In this document: one piece after another, positions 25,716 through 34,865 of the stretch
Numbering within the stretch: position 1 is the stretch's first letter
How the letters are laid out: every line of letters begins with the position of its first letter
Assembly: GCA_015065615.1 (NCBI GenBank)
Contig: SVPY01000007.1
Span: 1 to 64,000, forward strand
Length of the DNA stretch: 64,000 nucleotides
Direction: 5' to 3'
DNA from: Oscillospiraceae bacterium
GTDB taxonomy: Bacteria > Bacillota > Clostridia > Oscillospirales > Acutalibacteraceae
The notes under the pieces: model-generated
The model's database searches: none
The model's input: the letters and a program-made list of their open reading frames with translations, nothing else
Told to the model about the DNA's origin: nothing
Program-made: the position numbers and the translations under genes

Positions 25716-26684
25716 ATGAAAATGGCGAAATACATCCTCAAACGTTTCCTTTTGATGTTTTTTGTCCTCTTCGTTATCGTATCAATCGCATTTATCTTAG
25801 TAAGAATGCTTGAGCGTCCCCTGCCCGACGGCAACGCAGCTCAGCAGGAAATTGTTAAAATCCGCTGGACGGAGCTTGGTTATTTTGAGCCTATTTTAGT
25901 TCAGTACGGTATTTACTTCAAAAACATTTTCACTAACTGGGACTTCGGTACTTCCTGGACAATTAAGTATATGGAGCCTGCCTGGGACCTTCTCGTTGGC
26001 AGACTTCTCCCCACAGTTTTAGTTAACTTATATTCTCTTATTTTCTCTATTCCCGCAGGTATTGCTCTCGGTATTTATGCAGCTATTAAGAAGAACCGCT
26101 GGCAGGATACATTTATCAGTACTGCCGTTATGATTTTCGTTTCGGTTCCTTCTTACGTTTACGCTTTCCTTGTTCAGTTTATATTCTACTTTAAGCTGGG
26201 CTGGCTTCCCTTAACAGTTTACTCACTGGCAGATGCAGGCGGCAGCTGGTTTACATGGCCTATGTTCTATTCTATGATAGCACCTATATTGGCCCTCTCC
26301 TTCGGTACTATTGCAGGTCTTGCACGTTTCACAAGAGCTGAGCTTACCGAAACTCTTACATCCGACTATATGCTTCTTGCACGTACAAAGGGTTTAACAA
26401 GAAGCCAGGCAACTTCACGCCATGCTTTAAAGAATGCTATGGTTCCCATTCTTCCTATGATTATTTCTTCCTTCGTAGGTATTTTGGGTGGTTCCTTTGT
26501 TATTGAGAAAATCTTCTCAATTCCCGGCGTTGGTAACCTTTACGTTAACTCAATTTTCCAGAGAGACTACGATGTATTTATGATCGACAGTATTTTCTAT
26601 ACTTTAATCGGTCTTTTAGCAAATATCCTTGTTGATATCAGCTATGGCTTCATCGATCCTCGAATCAGAATGGGGGAGAAATAA
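25716..26684 (+). CDS. oppB: oligopeptide ABC transporter permease OppB-like
   Basis: The start at 25716 is set by AAAGGAG at 25701-25707. 322 residues, standard length, six transmembrane segments. The first is MAKYILKRFLLMFFVLFVIVSIAF; the EAA loop is LARTKGLTRSQATSRHALKNAMVPILP, which contacts the ATPases. C-terminus GLLANILVDISYGFIDPRIRMG is typical. It forms the membrane channel with OppC. Unlike its partners it carries no insertion. Confidence 0.94.
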   Translation: MKMAKYILKRFLLMFFVLFVIVSIAFILVRMLERPLPDGNAAQQEIVKIRWTELGYFEPILVQYGIYFKNIFTNWDFGTSWTIKYMEPAWDLLVGRLLPTVLVNLYSLIFSIPAGIALGIYAAIKKNRWQDTFISTAVMIFVSVPSYVYAFLVQFIFYFKLGWLPLTVYSLADAGGSWFTWPMFYSMIAPILALSFGTIAGLARFTRAELTETLTSDYMLLARTKGLTRSQATSRHALKNAMVPILPMIISSFVGILGGSFVIEKIFSIPGVGNLYVNSIFQRDYDVFMIDSIFYTLIGLLANILVDISYGFIDPRIRMGEK

Positions 26685-26685
26685 T

Positions 26686-28263
26686 ATGGCAGAAAATATT
26701 AATATGAATATCCCCAAGGAGAAATTCCGCTTCGTTCAGGAGAACGAAAAGATTAAGGATAAAAAGTTTGACGATAAGCCTATAGGCTACTTTAAGGATG
26801 CATGGATTCGCTTTAAGAAGAACCGCGCTTCCGTTGTTGCAGCTGTTATTATTATTCTTATTCTTCTTTTCTCTATTTTAACTCCCATGTTCATTACAAC
26901 TCACGACAACAGCTTTATGGTACCTCAGTACCAGAGAAAGCCTGCAAGAGTTACAGCTCTTCGTGATTCTATCGGTCTTCTTGACGGCGGTGTAGACAGA
27001 ACTGTTACAGAGCCCGAGCTTATAAGACTTGCATCTATGGGTGTTGCTGCAGCTAACTACGACGGCAGCGGCGCTACAATGCAGGAAGGTTATGATAATT
27101 ATCATTCACCCCTTATCAGCGTAAGTGAACCTACAGTTGTATTAAATGCTAAGAAGAAGGAAGTTAATCAGTACGATATCCGTGTTGATACTTACCTTGA
27201 AGTTGGTTTCCTTTATGATTCCATTAAGCAGGAAGATCTTCAGAAGATTCTTGACTTCGAAAAGGAAAGCGGCTTAAAAGTTCTTTATCCTTTAGTAGAG
27301 GCTAATGAATTTAACCCTGATCCTACAGATGCAAACAACTGGTACAAGGCTAAGAAGATTGGTAACCCTGTTTATATAAACGAAAAGGGTAAGGCAAAAA
27401 CTCTCGATTACAGCCTTGATATGGTGCTTGAAGATAACTACAAGCGCGATGAAAACGGCAATCCCATTTATTACGAGTACACAGGCGGTGGCGATATTAA
27501 CACTGCTCAGTATAAAGTAAGAGTTCTTTACTACAACTACTATCAGTACCTTTACGGTTTTGAGCCCAACTACATTATGGGTACAGAATCTCAGGGTTAT
27601 GATATGGCGCTTCGTATAGCAGGCGGTATTCAGACCTCTCTCTTAATTGCTATTTTCGTTTGTGTAGTTAACTTCATTTTAGGTGCTATGTACGGTGCAG
27701 TAGAAGGCTACTACGGCGGCACATTAGACCTTGTTCTTGAAAGAATTTCCGACATCTTAAACGGTGTTCCCTTTATTATTGTTGCATCACTTTTCCAGAT
27801 TCACTTAGCTGCTAAAGTGGGCGCACTTCCCTCACTTTTATTCGCATACGTATTAACAGGTTGGATCGGTACTGCTTACAGAGTAAGAACTCAGTTCTAC
27901 CGCTTCAAGAACCAGGAATACGTTATGGCAGCAAGAACTCTTGGTGCACGTGACTCCAGAATTATCTGGAAGCATATTTTCCCCAATACTTTAGGTACAA
28001 TCATTACTTCATCTGCTCTTGCTATTCCCAGCACAATCATGAGTGAAAGTATGCTTTCTTACCTCGGTATTGTTAAGCTTGGCGGTGCAACCGGTACATC
28101 CCTCGGTACACTTCTTGCAGATGCAGAGAGCCGCTGGATTCAGTTCCCTCACTTAATGCTTTATCCCGCAATCATTATTTCACTTCTTATGATTTGCTTC
28201 AACTTGTTCGGTAACGGTTTACGTGACGCATTCAACCCGTCACTTCGTGGTGTGGAGGATTAA
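26686..28263 (+). CDS. oppC: oligopeptide ABC permease OppC-like with large extracellular insertion
   Basis: The ATG at 26686 follows GGGGGAG; the track start at 26629 lies within oppB. 525 residues against about 300 for the family. TM1 is near residues 43-66, after which about 230 residues precede TM2 (IQTSLLIAIFVCVVNFILGAMYG, near 316). The EAA loop AARTLGARDSRIIWKHIFPNT and the C-terminus are normal. The extra domain is hydrophilic and Tyr/Asn-rich and must face outside; it may dock the enlarged binding protein. Confidence 0.92.
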   Translation: MAENINMNIPKEKFRFVQENEKIKDKKFDDKPIGYFKDAWIRFKKNRASVVAAVIIILILLFSILTPMFITTHDNSFMVPQYQRKPARVTALRDSIGLLDGGVDRTVTEPELIRLASMGVAAANYDGSGATMQEGYDNYHSPLISVSEPTVVLNAKKKEVNQYDIRVDTYLEVGFLYDSIKQEDLQKILDFEKESGLKVLYPLVEANEFNPDPTDANNWYKAKKIGNPVYINEKGKAKTLDYSLDMVLEDNYKRDENGNPIYYEYTGGGDINTAQYKVRVLYYNYYQYLYGFEPNYIMGTESQGYDMALRIAGGIQTSLLIAIFVCVVNFILGAMYGAVEGYYGGTLDLVLERISDILNGVPFIIVASLFQIHLAAKVGALPSLLFAYVLTGWIGTAYRVRTQFYRFKNQEYVMAARTLGARDSRIIWKHIFPNTLGTIITSSALAIPSTIMSESMLSYLGIVKLGGATGTSLGTLLADAESRWIQFPHLMLYPAIIISLLMICFNLFGNGLRDAFNPSLRGVED

Positions 28264-28266
28264 ACT

Positions 28267-30441
28267 ATGGATAAAATTCTTGAAGTTAAGAACCTTAAAA
28301 TATCCTTCCGTACACAGGGCGGTACTGTGAAGGCAGTTCGTGATATTTCATTTGACTTAGAGCGCGGCAAAACTCTTGCTATCGTTGGTGAGTCCGGTTC
28401 CGGTAAGTCAGTTACTTCTAAGGCGGTTCTCGGTATCTTAGCCGGTAACTCCATTACAGAAGGCGGCGAGATCATTTACGATGGCCGCGACCTTCTTAAA
28501 ATTGATGAGGAAGAAATGTGCACAATCCGTGGTAACAGAATATCTATGATATTCCAGGATCCCCTTTCTTCCCTTAACCCCATTGTAAAAATCGGTCAGC
28601 AGATTACAGAAGCTATGCTTCTTAAGAATCGCGGTAACCGTAAGAGCGCAAGAAAGGCATTTAACTCCACACTTGCACTTTTAAAGAATAATATGATTGA
28701 AGCTATCGGTGCAGATAAAAAGTCTGAAATCGATGCAATGTGCCAGACATTCGATAAGTTCAATATCGAAGGCATCAAGCTTGAAAACAGCTACAACAAC
28801 TCCGTAAGCGAGGCAGAAGGCCTTGTTTCTGAGATCGAAGACCTCATCTTTATGACAAGCAAAAAGCAGAAGGTAGACGTTAAGGCAAGACTTGGCGAAA
28901 TCTATGCAGGCGTAAAGATGGTTAAGGATCCCTTTATGCTTCGCGGCTTTGCTGAAAAATTCAGCACTGCTGCAAATGAAGTGAAGGCTAAGGCTGCTCT
29001 TTACACACCCGCAAAGAAGAACGAGCCTGCTAAGGAGCTTCCTTTGGAACTCGTTACAGCTCTTGAAAGCTTAAAGGCTGTTACAAACGAGATGCTTGCA
29101 GCTACTAAGCCCAACTTCTTCAGAATCGGTTACTATAAGCTTAAAAATCCCTCCTTCGACCTTACAAGTAAGTCTGTAGAAGAGCTTAACGCTATGACTC
29201 TTGATTATCTTAACGAGGACTTTATGTTTAAGTTTATCGATATGGAGAAAAAGGGTATTAAAAATAGTTTTGATAAAGCTCTTGAAAAGAAAAAGGCACT
29301 TATGCCTAAGCTCTATGAAGCTGCAGAATTCTACAAGAAGGGCGAGTTTGATAAAACCAGCGCTGATAAGGTTGCTACAGAAACAGCTTCACTTGTTGAG
29401 GCTTCTATTGACAGACTTGAGCTTAATAAGGATAGTGTTGCTTACACATTCCGTACAACACTTTTAACAGCTATCGAAAAATACTTCGTTGCTATTAAGA
29501 AGAATCCCCAGGAAGAAGCTCGTTTTGAGCGCCAGACCAAAAAACGTGATGCTTTAATCGCAAGAGGCAAGCACGTTGAGTGGAAGGTTGTTCCCAAGTC
29601 TATTTATGACCTCGACGAACTCAAGAAAGAAATCGCAAACGTAGCAGACAGAATGATAAGCCGCTATGAAGCATATATTGCTGCTGCTGAGTCCGTTGAT
29701 TTCGAAAATAGAGGCATTGAGATGATCGATTACTTCAAGGCTAAGGCTTCTGAAGTAGTTTATAAAATCACAAAGCGTATGGCTAAAGAAAAGGCCATTA
29801 ATCTTATGGAAGAGGTTGGTATTCCCGACCCCAGAATCCGTTACTATCAGTATCCCTTCGAGTTTTCAGGCGGTATGCGCCAGAGAATTGTTATTGCTAT
29901 TGCTCTTGCTGCTGACCCCGATATCCTTATTTGTGACGAGCCTACAACAGCTCTTGACGTTACAATTCAGGCTCAGATCCTCGAACTTATCAACAACTTA
30001 AAGCGTGAGAGAAATCTCTCCGTTATCTTCATCACACACGACCTCGGTGTTGTTGCTAATATGGCAGACGATATCGCAGTTATGTATGCAGGTAAAATCG
30101 TTGAGTACGGCAGCGCAGACGACGTATTCTATGACCCCCGTCACCCCTATACATGGGCGCTCCTTGCTTCTATGCCTGACCTTGATACAAAGGAAAAGCT
30201 GGATGCTATTCCCGGTACTCCTCCCAATATGATTTATCCTCCCGTTGGTGATGCTTTTGCAGACCGTAACAAATACGCTATGCAGATAGATTTCGAGCAG
30301 CAGCCTCCCAAGTTTAAGATAAGCGATACTCACTGGGCAGCTACATGGCTTCTCCATCCCGATGCACCTAAGGTTGAGCCTCCCAGAATAGTAACAGACA
30401 GAATTGAAAGAATGACCAAAAAGGCAGGAGGAGAAAACTAA
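28267..30441 (+). CDS. oppD: oligopeptide ABC ATPase OppD-like with large insertion
   Basis: 724 residues against about 330 in the family. Walker A GESGSGKS is at 41-48 and the Q-loop IFQDPLSSLNP near 95-105. Signature FSGGMRQRIVIAIALA appears only near 533, then Walker B LICDEPTTALD and ITHDLGVV. The C-terminal oligopeptide-transporter domain (YTWALLASMP...) follows. About 370 Lys/Glu/Ala-rich, helical residues sit between the Q-loop and the signature, in the helical subdomain that meets the permease. Catalytic motifs are intact, so this is an insertion and not a broken gene. Confidence 0.92.
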   Translation: MDKILEVKNLKISFRTQGGTVKAVRDISFDLERGKTLAIVGESGSGKSVTSKAVLGILAGNSITEGGEIIYDGRDLLKIDEEEMCTIRGNRISMIFQDPLSSLNPIVKIGQQITEAMLLKNRGNRKSARKAFNSTLALLKNNMIEAIGADKKSEIDAMCQTFDKFNIEGIKLENSYNNSVSEAEGLVSEIEDLIFMTSKKQKVDVKARLGEIYAGVKMVKDPFMLRGFAEKFSTAANEVKAKAALYTPAKKNEPAKELPLELVTALESLKAVTNEMLAATKPNFFRIGYYKLKNPSFDLTSKSVEELNAMTLDYLNEDFMFKFIDMEKKGIKNSFDKALEKKKALMPKLYEAAEFYKKGEFDKTSADKVATETASLVEASIDRLELNKDSVAYTFRTTLLTAIEKYFVAIKKNPQEEARFERQTKKRDALIARGKHVEWKVVPKSIYDLDELKKEIANVADRMISRYEAYIAAAESVDFENRGIEMIDYFKAKASEVVYKITKRMAKEKAINLMEEVGIPDPRIRYYQYPFEFSGGMRQRIVIAIALAADPDILICDEPTTALDVTIQAQILELINNLKRERNLSVIFITHDLGVVANMADDIAVMYAGKIVEYGSADDVFYDPRHPYTWALLASMPDLDTKEKLDAIPGTPPNMIYPPVGDAFADRNKYAMQIDFEQQPPKFKISDTHWAATWLLHPDAPKVEPPRIVTDRIERMTKKAGGEN

Positions 30442-31649
30442 TGAGCAATGTAAATAACAAAGAAGTTCTCTTAAGAGTTGAAGACCTCTGCCAGTACTTC
30501 AAATCCGGTTCTTATGAAAATAAGGCGGTTGATAAAGTAAGCTTTGATATCAAAAAGGGCGAGGTTTTCGGTCTTGTTGGTGAATCCGGCTGCGGTAAAA
30601 CAACTACAGGTCGTTCTATTATTAAGATTTACGATATCACTTCCGGCAGCATCTACTTTAAAAACCAGCGTATCTGCGCAGGCACAAGAAGCTATAGGGA
30701 TGCTATAAAGGCACTTAAGGCTGAGGAGAAAAAAGCTGAAACAACTGCCGAGAGAAAAGCAGAAATTCAGAACGAAATTCGCAAGAATTACGAAGAAATC
30801 AAAAAGGCTAAGTTCGATCACCTTAATTCCGACAAAGAGTATGCAAAAACTCTTATGCAGGAGGTTATCGACGAATATAAGCCCAAGCTTGAAGCTGCGG
30901 CAAACGATTCCGAAAAGCTTGCTGCACTCAAGAAGGAATATAAGGATAAGTTAAGAGTAGCCAAGAACACAAAGCTTGTTACAAAGATTCAGATGATTTT
31001 CCAGGATCCTATTGCTTCTCTTAACCCCCGTATGACAGTTCGCGAAATTATTTCCGAGGGCCTTGTTATCAACGGTATCAAGGACCAGAAGTATATTGAC
31101 GAAAAGGTTTATGAGATTCTTGAGATGGTTGGTCTTGTACGTGAGCACGCAGGCCGTTATCCTCACGAGTTCTCCGGTGGTCAGCGCCAGAGAATCGGTA
31201 TTGCAAGAGCTGTTATTATGAATCCCGAGCTTTTAATTGCCGACGAACCTATCTCTGCTCTTGACGTTTCCATTCAGGCTCAGGTTATTAACCTCCTTAA
31301 CGAGCTTCGCGATAAATTAGGTCTTACTATTATGTTTATCGCTCACGACCTTTCTGTTGTTAAGTATTTCTCCGACAGAATCGGTGTTATGTACTTTGGT
31401 AAGCTTGTTGAGCTTGCTGATTCCGACGAGCTTTTTGCTCATCCTTTACACCCCTACACACGTTCACTTCTTTCTGCAATTCCTCTTCCCGACCCCAAGA
31501 GCGAGAAGAAGAGAACAAGAATTACTTACAATTCTTTAGCAGCTCACGACTACAGTGTGGATAAACCCTCACTTCGTGAAATCTCTCCCGGCCATTTCGT
31601 TTACTGTAACGATGCCGAAGAGCAGAAGTACAAGAAGGAAGTAGAATAA
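30441..31649 (+). CDS. oppF: oligopeptide ABC ATPase OppF-like with helical insertion
   Basis: 402 residues. Walker A GESGCGKTTTGRS is near 45-55. A charged, coiled-coil-like segment of about 90 residues (AIKALKAEEKKAETTAERKA and on) separates it from the Q-loop IFQDPIASLNPRMTVREII near 185. Signature FSGGQRQRIGIARA, Walker B LLIADEPISALD and IAHDLSVV complete the fold. The start overlaps the oppD stop by one base. It pairs with OppD as the asymmetric ATPase dimer. Confidence 0.92.
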   Translation: MSNVNNKEVLLRVEDLCQYFKSGSYENKAVDKVSFDIKKGEVFGLVGESGCGKTTTGRSIIKIYDITSGSIYFKNQRICAGTRSYRDAIKALKAEEKKAETTAERKAEIQNEIRKNYEEIKKAKFDHLNSDKEYAKTLMQEVIDEYKPKLEAAANDSEKLAALKKEYKDKLRVAKNTKLVTKIQMIFQDPIASLNPRMTVREIISEGLVINGIKDQKYIDEKVYEILEMVGLVREHAGRYPHEFSGGQRQRIGIARAVIMNPELLIADEPISALDVSIQAQVINLLNELRDKLGLTIMFIAHDLSVVKYFSDRIGVMYFGKLVELADSDELFAHPLHPYTRSLLSAIPLPDPKSEKKRTRITYNSLAAHDYSVDKPSLREISPGHFVYCNDAEEQKYKKEVE

Positions 31650-31651
31650 TA

Positions 31652-32068
31652 GTGAGTGACGAACTTAAGAAAAAGCTTTTAAAATACGGTATTACCGCAG
31701 GCTTAGGCGCATTAATGGCTTTTATTACCATGAATAACTACGGTATTTTTGCCGCAACCGAGTGGAAAGCTATCAGCAGAATATTGGCGGATGCTTTCAC
31801 AATTCCCGGAATGTTATTTATATTGGTTGGTTGCCTTGTTTGGGTTTCGGGCGACGGCTTTTTCGACGGTATCAGCTATGCTTTAAGTTATACTGTTAAG
31901 CTGCTTGTTCCCGGCACAGAGAAAAAAATGCCCAAGTATGCAGATTACGTTGAATTGAAAAGAGACAGAAGAGAGAAGAATAAATTCAGCTTCGCTTTCC
32001 TTTTCATCGTTGGCGGTATTTACCTTTTAATTGCAATAATTTTTATAATTTTATACTACGCAGCATAA
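31652..32068 (+). CDS. small membrane protein at the end of the opp operon (DUF3899-like)
   Basis: 138 residues from a GTG start 2 bp after oppF. Three or four hydrophobic segments: about 10-30, 47-67 and a C-terminal helix FLFIVGGIYLLIAIIFIILYY. The middle motif GDGFFDGISYALSYTVKLLVPG and a charged loop with MPKYADYVELKRDRREK resemble the DUF3899 family as I remember it. Function unknown; co-transcription suggests an accessory role for the importer. Confidence 0.75.
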   Translation: MSDELKKKLLKYGITAGLGALMAFITMNNYGIFAATEWKAISRILADAFTIPGMLFILVGCLVWVSGDGFFDGISYALSYTVKLLVPGTEKKMPKYADYVELKRDRREKNKFSFAFLFIVGGIYLLIAIIFIILYYAA

Positions 32069-32072
32069 AAAG

Positions 32073-32112
32073 AAAGAGCAATGGGATAAAAAGTCCCGTT
32101 GCTCTTTTAAAA
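32073..32112 (+). terminator. terminator of the opp operon
   Basis: GAGCAATGGGA / TCCCGTTGCTC stem (one G-U pair) flanked by AAA/TTTT. Confidence 0.9.
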
Positions 32113-32248
32113 TTCCGAAATTAACCCACGGTTGATTGAAAAATATCAATTTGGTTGAGTAAAATGGGCTGAAATCAACCGATAAGCCATTCAATGTTTT
32201 TAGTTTTACTGTTATATTTATGACATAAAACAAAGGAGGTTTCTGAAA

Positions 32249-32749
32249 ATGGAAACAATAGGAAAAAGAATTTCAATGCTCAGAAAAGAAAAAGAATTAA
32301 AGCAGGATGAACTTGCCGAAATTTTAGGCGTAAGTCCTCAGGCGGTAAGCAAATGGGAAAACGACGTAACCTGCCCCGATATCAGTTTGCTGCCTAAAAT
32401 TGCCGATACCTTTGGCGTTAGCATCGATTCACTATTCAGAGAAGAAAAACCTGCAGTTACTTTACTTCCGAAAGAAAAGCGCAAGGATATAAACGATATG
32501 GTTTTAAGAGTAGTTTGCGATTCTGCGGAAGGTGATAAGGTAAGAGTGAACTTACCGATGATATTGGTTGTTGGCTGCTTGGAAGCCGGAATTGAACTTC
32601 CCGATATGATAAAAACCGAGGGCACAGGGTTTTCGCTTAAAAATATAGATCTTAATAAAATAGTAGAACTTGTAAATAAGGGTGTAGTGGGTAACTTCGT
32701 GGAGTGTGAATCTGCCGAAGGCGACAGCGTGAAAGTTTTTGTGGAGTAA
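32249..32749 (+). CDS. XRE regulator with LiaX/YvlB-like C-terminal domain
   Basis: 166 residues. Residues 1-65 are an XRE helix-turn-helix (MLRKEKELKQDELAEILGVS, QAVSKWENDVTCPDISLL). The C-terminal half, DMVLRVVCDSAEGDKVRVNLPMILV...FVECESAEGDSVKVFVE, has the beta-rich pattern V-D-S-x-x-G-D-K-V-x-V-x-L-P found in LiaX/YvlB-type proteins. A strong AAAGGAGG RBS precedes it. It may sense envelope stress or a partner protein and regulate its own two-gene operon; role inferred. Confidence 0.85.
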   Translation: METIGKRISMLRKEKELKQDELAEILGVSPQAVSKWENDVTCPDISLLPKIADTFGVSIDSLFREEKPAVTLLPKEKRKDINDMVLRVVCDSAEGDKVRVNLPMILVVGCLEAGIELPDMIKTEGTGFSLKNIDLNKIVELVNKGVVGNFVECESAEGDSVKVFVE

Positions 32750-32752
32750 GAA

Positions 32753-33004
32753 ATGAACGTATTTTTGAAAGCAGGCGGCGAAAAGCCTAAAAGATTCAGA
32801 ATAATTTTTCCTACTTCCCTGGTATTCAACCGCTTCACTGCAGGAATAGCAGTTAAAGAGGCGGAAAAATACGGCGTGAAAATTACGAAGGAACAGTTAC
32901 TGCATATAATAAAATCGGTGAAAGAATATAAAAAGCGCCACAGAGATTGGGTGCTTGTGGAGGCGGTAAGCTCAGAGGGTGAAGAAGTAAGGGTAAAACT
33001 TTGA
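32753..33004 (+). CDS. small partner of the XRE protein
   Basis: 83 residues, starting 3 bp after the XRE gene. FRIIFPTSLVFNRFTAGIAVKEAEKYGV and the C-terminal DWVLVEAVSSEGEEVRVKL match the same beta pattern as the C-terminal half of the upstream protein (VECESAEGDSVKVFVE). It looks like a second, DNA-binding-free copy of that domain, possibly a hetero-oligomer partner. Confidence 0.8.
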   Translation: MNVFLKAGGEKPKRFRIIFPTSLVFNRFTAGIAVKEAEKYGVKITKEQLLHIIKSVKEYKKRHRDWVLVEAVSSEGEEVRVKL

Positions 33005-33042
33005 TGGGTTTACGTTGGCTTATATAATTATTTAAACATAAA

Positions 33043-33083
33043 AGGAAAGAGCAACGGGTTATTTACCTCGCTGCTCTTTTTGT
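33043..33083. terminator. bidirectional terminator
   Basis: AAAGAGCAACG...CGCTGCTCTTT with flanking A and T runs, placed between convergent genes. Confidence 0.8.
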
Positions 33084-34489
33084 TATTCAATAATGTAAAC
33101 CGTCATATTTCTTCTGCCAAACTCATAACATTCGTCCAAGGATTCCATATAAAGGTCGGTTAAAACTCTGCCTGAAAGCATGGCGCCGCCTGTGTCGCCT
33201 GCAATTGCATAGCCGTAGCAGTAACTGCCGCTTGTTATATAGAGCTTACTGCCGTAAGGAATTACCTTGGGGTCAACTGCTACTACGCCTCTTGCTACGG
33301 GAAGACCTACCGAGGTTATGCCGCCGGGGATATAATAAGCGGTTGCTTCGCCGTAAAGCTGACGCTTGTAATAGACCTTGTTGCCGTTGTGGTCAATAAA
33401 GAAATTATCGCCGCTTCCTGTGTTGCCAAGTACAGCTGCCTCAACTTCTTCCTGATAATTACCCTTTGAACCCTCCAATATAACTTCGGTAACGGGCTCT
33501 TTCAGGGTTTTGCGGCTTATTTCTGTTTTTGATACAAGTTCGCCGTTTTCGTAAATGCAGGTATAGCTCACTTCATCAATACCCTCTTCACCGGGAGTTT
33601 TTACTTTTGTACCGCCGCGGTAGAGGTCGATGCTTGTCTCGTATTCGGTTTCGTAGGGGGTGGATTCTTTGAAGGTCTCGTTGCGCGAATATACTCTTGT
33701 GATAATAATCTCGGTGCCGTCGGTTATTTTTGCGATTTTTGAAGGGGAAAGGCGGTCGTCGGAATCTAAGGTGATTTCTCTTTCCTTTAAAAATTCCTCA
33801 ACGGTTGTGGCAAATGTGGAAGTCTCAGCGGTAAAACTGCCGTTTGAGACCTTTATTTTATATCCTTTAACGTAGCTTATCTCCATTCCCGGGTAAAGCT
33901 TTTCGCTTAAATCGGGGGAAAATCCGTCGTTATCGTCATAGTTGATGTTTGCTTCCTTTAATGCTGCCGCTACGGTATCGTTTTCACTACTGATTTCATA
34001 TTCAGTGCCGTTGACATATACTATGTAGCCGTGGTTGAGCCTTACCTGTGTATCGGAAGTAATTACCGTATCGCCTGAAGGGAGCAGGTTGTAGGCGCCG
34101 TCGGAATTAATATTTGCTTCTTTAAGCGCGCTTTCAACGGTTTGTCCCACATTTGCGTGTATCGTGCTTTTTTCGCCTTCAATATTAAGGGTGAGGTCAA
34201 CTGCGCGATAGATGGTAAGAGTGGAGTTGGTTTCATCCAACACAGCGTCGTCAAGCTCAGTAAATTCTTTCATTCCCTCGTTTTTGGCCTTTTCAATAAG
34301 AGCCTTTTCATCGGGGAAAATAATGCTTACATCGTATTTGTTATCGCCGTCAATTACGGTATAAGGTACTGTGTTTGCGGTAACTGCAATAACCGAAAGA
34401 AGAATGATGGAAATTAAAACTGAAAGTGGAATTATGATTTTGGAGTTTATGCCTTTTAAACTGAATGATTTTTTGTTTTCTTTTTTCAT
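33083..34489 (-). CDS. YabE-like G5/3D-domain cell-wall protein
   Basis: 468 residues. An N-terminal membrane anchor (IIIPLSVLISIILLSVIAVTA) is followed by three DUF348/ubiquitin-like repeats, of the form STIHANVGQTVESALKEANI, then a G5 domain (ETSIDLYRGGTKVKTPGEEGIDEVSYTCIYENGELVSK). A C-terminal 3D domain (YGEATAYYIPGG, VVAVDPKVIPYGSKLYI, AGDTGGAMLSGRVLTDLY) carries the Asp residues of the MltA-like fold. Such proteins (YabE, resuscitation-promoting-factor relatives) cleave or remodel peptidoglycan. A perfect promoter lies upstream. Confidence 0.92.
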   Translation of the reverse strand: MKKENKKSFSLKGINSKIIIPLSVLISIILLSVIAVTANTVPYTVIDGDNKYDVSIIFPDEKALIEKAKNEGMKEFTELDDAVLDETNSTLTIYRAVDLTLNIEGEKSTIHANVGQTVESALKEANINSDGAYNLLPSGDTVITSDTQVRLNHGYIVYVNGTEYEISSENDTVAAALKEANINYDDNDGFSPDLSEKLYPGMEISYVKGYKIKVSNGSFTAETSTFATTVEEFLKEREITLDSDDRLSPSKIAKITDGTEIIITRVYSRNETFKESTPYETEYETSIDLYRGGTKVKTPGEEGIDEVSYTCIYENGELVSKTEISRKTLKEPVTEVILEGSKGNYQEEVEAAVLGNTGSGDNFFIDHNGNKVYYKRQLYGEATAYYIPGGITSVGLPVARGVVAVDPKVIPYGSKLYITSGSYCYGYAIAGDTGGAMLSGRVLTDLYMESLDECYEFGRRNMTVYIIE

Positions 34490-34544
34490 AAATACTACCT
34501 TTACTTTAAAGTTTTGTTATGAAATTAGTTAGTTTTAGTTTAGG

Positions 34545-34556
34545 TTTAAGCTTAAA
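34545..34556. repeat. palindrome TTTAAGCTTAAA
   Basis: A perfect 12-bp palindrome in the leader of the G5/3D gene. Its core TTAAGCTTAA recurs at 34829-34838. Confidence 0.6.
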
Positions 34557-34583
34557 TTTTAATTTTGTTGCACCCGAGGGTAA

Positions 34584-34612
34584 ATTATAATAAATTTTTT
34601 ACGGTTTGTCAA
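34584..34612 (-). promoter_or_regulatory. consensus promoter of the G5/3D gene
   Basis: On the minus strand: TTGACA, 17-bp spacer, TATAAT. The 5' leader would be about 90 nt. Confidence 0.85.
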
Positions 34613-34825
34613 ATTATTAACACAGAACCTCCTTTTTTGTGTATTTAAGCGCGGCTGAGTAAAGAAAAACGCTAATTTTACCCATGAATTTTCCTGCACG
34701 TTTATATATATGCTGTTTGATTTCAGATTATTACCAAAGATGTTCACAAAAATCACACATAAAATTCACCTGAATTTCGGAATATCTTCACAGAAAAAAC
34801 AGCGGATGTTCACAAAAGGAATATA

Positions 34826-34841
34826 AACTTAAGCTTAAGTT
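34826..34841. repeat. palindrome AACTTAAGCTTAAGTT
   Basis: A perfect 16-bp palindrome upstream of the same promoter that shares the 10-bp core with 34545-34556. The pair could be sites for one DNA-binding protein. Confidence 0.6.
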
Positions 34842-34865
34842 AAATCGAAATAAAAACAAAAGTAA

